Assembly (NCBI RefSeq): GCF_900086985.1
Contig: NZ_LT593974.1
Location: 2,418,001 to 2,482,000, forward strand
DNA: 64,000 bases
Reading direction: 5' to 3'
Source: Halomonas sp. HL-93
GTDB taxonomy: Bacteria > Pseudomonadota > Gammaproteobacteria > Pseudomonadales > Halomonadaceae
The notes beneath the pieces were generated by a model. The model saw nothing but the letters and a program-made list of their open reading frames with translations, was not told the origin of the DNA and searched no databases. Position numbers and translations under genes: made by a program. This document shows positions 58,682 through 64,000 of this stretch, piece after piece. How positions within the stretch are numbered: the stretch's first letter is position 1; the number at the start of each line of letters is the position of its first letter.

Positions 58682-61312
58682 TCATGCCAGCGCCTTTTCC
58701 ACCACCTCGTACACATTACTCGAGAGGGGTTCACGTTGGATGCGTTCAAGCTGTGACCGCATCAAGCCCTGTCGTGTTTCATCGAATCGCTGCCAACGAG
58801 TCAACGGGGTGATCAAACGCGACGCTATTTCAGGGTTCAGGCGGTTCAGCTCAATCACCACATCGGCCAACAGCGCATACCCTTGTCCATCCAAACGGTG
58901 GAAATTGACCCGGTTTTGGGCAAAGGCACCAATTAGGGCCCGCACGCGGTTGGGGTTTTTCAGCGAGAAGGCAGGGTGCGCCATCAAGTACTTCACCCGG
59001 TCGAGTACATCCGACTGAGGACGCGAAACCTGAATGGTAAACCATTGGTCCATCACTAATGGGTCGTGAGCCCACTTCTCACCGAAGGTTTTGAGCGCCG
59101 GCGACGATAGATCGTCGCGATCGCTGTGAACCAGCAGCGTCAAGGCGTGACGCACATCGGTCATGTTGTGGTTTGCCGCAAACTGACCCTCACATAGCGC
59201 CACGCCCTGCTCGTCTTCAATCGACATTAGGTAGCTGAGCGCTACGTTCTTCAGGCTACGCTGGGCAATTTGCTCAGGCGTGGGGGCGTAGGGCTCACTC
59301 GAAATATTAGCCTCAAAGGTGGCCTTGAATTCATCGCGCAGCGCCATCGCCAGTGATTGCCGGACGAATTCTCGCGCCGCATGAATAGCATCAACGTCGA
59401 CAATCGGCTGCTGCTCAGCGATGTATGCCTCAGAAGGCAGCGTGAGCATTTCAGCAAGTACCGCCTTGTCCGCCGGTGCATTGGCTAATAATGAGCGAAA
59501 GGCCTCAATAACCCGGCTGTCCATCACCTTTTCCACGCCGTTACGATGCGCGGCAATCAAATCGTCAAGTGCCAGCATGGCCAGCCGCTGCCCGGCATCC
59601 CAGCGATTAAATCCGTCGCTATCATGGGTCAACAGAAAAGCAAGGTCTTCACGCGAATACGGGAAATACAACTTCACTGGCGCGGAGAAGTTACGCAGTA
59701 GCGAAGGCACCGGCGCTTCTGCAACATCGGTAAACACGAAGGTCTGCTCGTCATCGCGGAGATGTATTACCGTCTCTTTACCGAGCTTTTCTCCCTCCAA
59801 AGAGAGCGTCAACTCTTGGCCAGACTTAGTGCCTACCAAGCCCATGGCAACGGGAATGTGCAACGGCGATTTGTCCACTTGACCAGGTGTCGCGGGAGTT
59901 CGTTGGCGTAGCGTCAAATGGTATTCACCGTGGGTGTAATCATACTCACCGTGAGCATCAATCTCCGGCGTACCCGCCTGGGAGTACCAACGCATAAACT
60001 GACTGAGATCAAGCCCCGAGGCCTTCTCCATGCAACTGACAAAATCTTCAATGGTGACGGCTTGCCCGTCAAAGCGTTCGAAGTAACGATCAGCTCCCTG
60101 CCGGAAAGCTTCCCAGCCGACCAGGTTGCGCAACATCCGGACGATTTCAGCGCCCTTTTCATAAATCGTCAGGGTATAGAAATTAGTGATTTCAATGTAA
60201 TGATCGGGACGAACCGGGTGGGCCGTCGGGCCTGCATCCTCGGCAAACTGTGCCGTACGGAAAAACGACACATCTTGAATCCGCTTCACCGGGGCTGAGT
60301 TGGTCTCGGCGGAAAAACATTGATCACGAAACACCGTAAAGCCCTCTTTCAAAGAGAGCTGAAACCAGTCGCGGCAAGTCACGCGGTTGCCCGACCAGTT
60401 ATGGAAATACTCGTGGGCAACGATGCCTTCGACAGTCTGAAAGGCCGCGTCGGTAGCGGTATCGGGATGGGCCAAAACGGCCGCCGAGTTAAAAATATTG
60501 AGGCCTTTATTTTCCATCGCCCCCATATTGAAGTCGTTAACCGCCACGATCATGAACAGATCCAGGTCATATTCGCGCCCGTAAGCCTGCTCATCCCATG
60601 CCATGGCCCGCTTGAGCGAGCCCATGGCATGGTCGGTTTTGGCTAGATTCTCTTCTTCCACCCAAAGCTGAAGCGTCACTTCGCGACCGGACTGGGTGGT
60701 GAAGCGATCTTCTACCTTCTGTAAATCCCCGGCGACCAAAGCAAACAGGTAACAGGGTTTAGGATGAGGATCTTCCCAGGTTGCAAAGTGGCGGCCATCT
60801 TGGAGATCGCCTTGTTCAACCGGGTTGCCGTTGGCAAGCAGAATGGGTTCGCGCTGGCGATCGCCGATAACGGTCACTTTAAAGGTCGACATCACATCCG
60901 GGCGATCAGGATAAAAGGTGATGCGACGAAACCCCTCGGCTTCGCACTGGGTGCAAAACATGCCATTGGACTGATAGAGGCCTTCCAAAGCGGTATTGTC
61001 CTTAGGCGAGAGTTCCACATCGCTTTCCAGCGTGAAGCGCGCTGGCACCCGATCAATCCGCAGCCCCGCTTCGGTTAACTGATAATCGCTACTGGCCAGC
61101 GGGGTACCGTCAATTGACAACGCCTGAAGGGTAAGCTGCTCGCCATCCAGTTGGAGTGGCGTGGCAGCATCGACGCTAGCCTGGCGCTCAATCTGTAATC
61201 GTGCTTTAACTCGAGTTGCGGCGGGGTCAAGATCAAACGTCAGCTCGGTATGGGTCACCCGGTAGGCGGGAGGCTGGTAATCGCTTAAATAAACCGGCTG
61301 CGGATCAGACAT
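58682..61312 (-). CDS. pepN: Aminopeptidase N
   Basis: Cytosolic M1-family zinc aminopeptidase with broad specificity. The ATG at 61312 (MSDPQPVYLSDYQ) follows AAAGGAG and gives 876 residues, close to E. coli PepN. The substrate-binding GAMENKG motif precedes the zinc site HEYFH (His300, Glu301, His304), with the third ligand in LKEGFTVFRD. The upstream in-frame extension to 61381 overlaps yajQ and was excluded. Confidence 0.97.
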   Translation of the reverse strand: MSDPQPVYLSDYQPPAYRVTHTELTFDLDPAATRVKARLQIERQASVDAATPLQLDGEQLTLQALSIDGTPLASSDYQLTEAGLRIDRVPARFTLESDVELSPKDNTALEGLYQSNGMFCTQCEAEGFRRITFYPDRPDVMSTFKVTVIGDRQREPILLANGNPVEQGDLQDGRHFATWEDPHPKPCYLFALVAGDLQKVEDRFTTQSGREVTLQLWVEEENLAKTDHAMGSLKRAMAWDEQAYGREYDLDLFMIVAVNDFNMGAMENKGLNIFNSAAVLAHPDTATDAAFQTVEGIVAHEYFHNWSGNRVTCRDWFQLSLKEGFTVFRDQCFSAETNSAPVKRIQDVSFFRTAQFAEDAGPTAHPVRPDHYIEITNFYTLTIYEKGAEIVRMLRNLVGWEAFRQGADRYFERFDGQAVTIEDFVSCMEKASGLDLSQFMRWYSQAGTPEIDAHGEYDYTHGEYHLTLRQRTPATPGQVDKSPLHIPVAMGLVGTKSGQELTLSLEGEKLGKETVIHLRDDEQTFVFTDVAEAPVPSLLRNFSAPVKLYFPYSREDLAFLLTHDSDGFNRWDAGQRLAMLALDDLIAAHRNGVEKVMDSRVIEAFRSLLANAPADKAVLAEMLTLPSEAYIAEQQPIVDVDAIHAAREFVRQSLAMALRDEFKATFEANISSEPYAPTPEQIAQRSLKNVALSYLMSIEDEQGVALCEGQFAANHNMTDVRHALTLLVHSDRDDLSSPALKTFGEKWAHDPLVMDQWFTIQVSRPQSDVLDRVKYLMAHPAFSLKNPNRVRALIGAFAQNRVNFHRLDGQGYALLADVVIELNRLNPEIASRLITPLTRWQRFDETRQGLMRSQLERIQREPLSSNVYEVVEKALA

Positions 61313-61377
61313 GATGCGAAACTCCTTTATGGTCGGTGCTGTTATTGTCGGCGCAAAGAGGCGGTTAAGGCGTCGGG

Positions 61378-61863
61378 TCAATCGCGGAAATTATCGAATT
61401 GCAGGGGCAGGTCGGGCCCTTCTTCACTGCGCAATAACGCCATAACGCTTTGTAAGTCGTCACGCTTTTTACCCGTGACACGCACTTTTTCGCCTTGAAT
61501 CTGCGCTTGAACTTTTAGCTTACTGGCCTTGATACGCTTCACGACGTCCTTCGCCTCGCTTTGATCCAACCCTTGCTTGAGCGCCACTTCCTGGCGGGCT
61601 TTAACACCGGATAGAACGGGCTCTTGGGCATCCATGCAGCGTGCATCAATACCTCGAGCAATTAAGCGGTTACGCAGCACATCCAGCATCTGTTTGAGTT
61701 GAAAATCGACCTCGGCTTCGAGTTGCACAGTGTCTTTCTCAAGCGTGAAAGACGCATCTACCCCTTTGAAATCAAAGCGTGATTGGACTTCGCGGTTGGC
61801 TTGGTCGACGGCGTTCGATGCTTCGTGCTGATCAAACTCGGACACAATATCAAATGAAGGCAT
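61378..61863 (-). CDS. yajQ: YajQ family nucleotide-binding protein
   Basis: 161-residue protein of the YajQ family; some members bind cyclic di-GMP or RNA, but the role here is unknown. The ATG at 61863 gives [26 protein letters not shown], followed by [11 protein letters not shown] and the late [17 protein letters not shown] block. It precedes pepN on the same strand by 65 bases and may be co-transcribed. It is divergent from cobO across about 200 bases with no recognised element. Confidence 0.94.
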   Translation of the reverse strand: MPSFDIVSEFDQHEASNAVDQANREVQSRFDFKGVDASFTLEKDTVQLEAEVDFQLKQMLDVLRNRLIARGIDARCMDAQEPVLSGVKARQEVALKQGLDQSEAKDVVKRIKASKLKVQAQIQGEKVRVTGKKRDDLQSVMALLRSEEGPDLPLQFDNFRD

Positions 61864-62065
61864 AGGCAAATTCCTGACAAGACATGACCCACTATTCTAG
61901 AGCAGCCAGCCCCCTACCGGCCAATTCTGTTCGCTGAAAAAGCCAAAATATTGAATCAACACCAACTTATCGTTAAATAAACGAGACTGCGCCTTGATGT
62001 TAAAGCGCAATTGAATCGCTTAGGCTGGCGAACTGGAACGCCATATTCGACACCGAGGAAATCGC

Positions 62066-62665
62066 ATGACTGACCGCAATACACGCCACAAAGCCTCAAT
62101 GGAAAAACTCAAGGCGCGTGTCGATGAGAAAGTGGCAGAGGCTACCGAGCAGCGCGGCTTACTGCTAATTAACACCGGCAATGGCAAGGGTAAAACGACC
62201 GCTGCCTGGGGCACTGTGACCCGCGCCCTTGGCTATGGCTACAAAGTTGGCGTTGTACAATTTATCAAAGGATTGTGGGAATGCGGCGAACGCAACCGCT
62301 TGGAGGAAGACCCCAACCTAAGCGTTGCTATCATGGCCACCGGTTTCACTTGGGAGACACAAAACCGTGAAGCAGACACCGAGGCATGCCACGCCGTTTG
62401 GCAAGACGCAGAGAAAATGCTCGCCGACCCAGACACCTACCTAGTGGTGCTCGATGAGATCACTTACATGCTTAAGTTTGGCTATCTAGATATCGCCACG
62501 GTCAAGCAAGCACTGGATAATCGGCCGCGTGAACAAACCGTCATTATCACCGGGCGCAACGCTCACCGTGAACTTGTCGCCATGGCGGACACGGTGACCG
62601 AGATGCAGGAGGTACGCCATGCCTTTAACAACGGCATTCAAGCGCGTCGGGGCATCGACTTTTAA
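62066..62665 (+). CDS. cobO: Cob(I)alamin adenosyltransferase CobO/BtuR
   Basis: Transfers the adenosyl group of ATP to reduced corrinoids, giving the adenosylcobalamin form. The 199 residues have the P-loop GNGKGKTTAAWG at 38-49, the VGVVQFIKGLWECGERN stretch and VVLDEITYMLKFGY. It is the CobA/BtuR fold rather than PduO or EutT. No other cobalamin gene is nearby and no B12 riboswitch was seen upstream, so this gene alone supports salvage as well as synthesis. GAGGAAAT precedes the ATG. Confidence 0.95.
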   Translation: MTDRNTRHKASMEKLKARVDEKVAEATEQRGLLLINTGNGKGKTTAAWGTVTRALGYGYKVGVVQFIKGLWECGERNRLEEDPNLSVAIMATGFTWETQNREADTEACHAVWQDAEKMLADPDTYLVVLDEITYMLKFGYLDIATVKQALDNRPREQTVIITGRNAHRELVAMADTVTEMQEVRHAFNNGIQARRGIDF

Positions 62666-62683
62666 CCGCTACTAGAAAATAAA

Positions 62684-62708
62684 AAAGGGGCGACCCTGTC
62701 GCCCCTTT
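62684..62708. terminator. Bidirectional terminator between cobO and purA
   Basis: AAAGGGGCGAC pairs perfectly with GTCGCCCCTTT around a 3-base loop, with A-rich sequence before and T-rich after. It serves both convergent genes. Confidence 0.9.
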
Positions 62709-62747
62709 GTTCGCCTTACCACAACACCTGTGCTGTCGATACCTTGC

Positions 62748-64000
<1,253 letters not shown>

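Noticed and set aside
61864..62065. Cobalamin riboswitch upstream of cobO
   Set aside because: No B12-box-like sequence or large multi-stem structure is visible in the 200 bases available.

Overview
The window is ordinary chromosome from a gammaproteobacterium, most likely a moderately halophilic member of the Halomonadaceae (Halomonas in the broad sense). This is inferred from family-level protein resemblance, from acidic insertions in exported proteins (cytochrome c1, the SspB tail, a very acidic lipoprotein), from GC content that looks to be in the mid-50s by eye, and from gene orders that match Pseudomonas or E. coli block by block. No phage, IS element, integron, CRISPR array, tRNA or rRNA gene was recognised. 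Coding density is very high, and the only gene-free stretch above 300 bases holds the RNase P RNA.

Layout. 1-6200 (minus): 5' half of the dcw cluster (rsmH-ftsL-ftsI-murE-murF-mraY), without mraZ at its head. 6245-6602: rnpB. 6635-10724: rsmI, then the divergent lpoA-yraN-diaA-dolP envelope set. 10818-15820 (minus): rplM-rpsI, petABC (cytochrome bc1) and sspAB. 16043-20048: zapE, zapG, a Nif3-like gene and a DegS/AlgW protease. 20087-26928 (minus): mlaFEDCB (phospholipid transport), then ibaG-murA-hisG-hisD. 27148-34244 (plus): kdsD-kdsC-lptCAB (Kdo and LPS export), then rpoN-hpf-ptsN-rapZ-ptsO (sigma-54 and nitrogen PTS). 34266-46185: pmbA, darP, and mreBCD-maf-rng-yhdP-tldD read on the minus strand. 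46415-49684 (plus): gatCAB. 49735-53745 (minus): sixA, gpsA, htpG and a DUF1232 gene. 53843-64000: slt, a LysE-type exporter, a cold-shock gene, an acidic lipoprotein, a YegS-like kinase, pepN, yajQ, cobO and a truncated purA.

Functionally the window is dominated by cell-envelope construction: peptidoglycan precursors and septal synthesis, the rod system, peptidoglycan recycling, LPS synthesis and export, outer-membrane lipid asymmetry and envelope stress. It also carries respiratory complex III, ribosome and RNA maintenance, and part of histidine biosynthesis. No new multi-gene system was found. The points most worth following are regulatory or structural: two tandem sigma-54-type elements directly upstream of rpoN, a two-tier hairpin between ptsN and rapZ, a structured rplM leader, promoters that overlap the stop codon of the upstream gene (rnpB, htpG), the missing mraZ, and an acidic lipoprotein with a duplicated charged helix.
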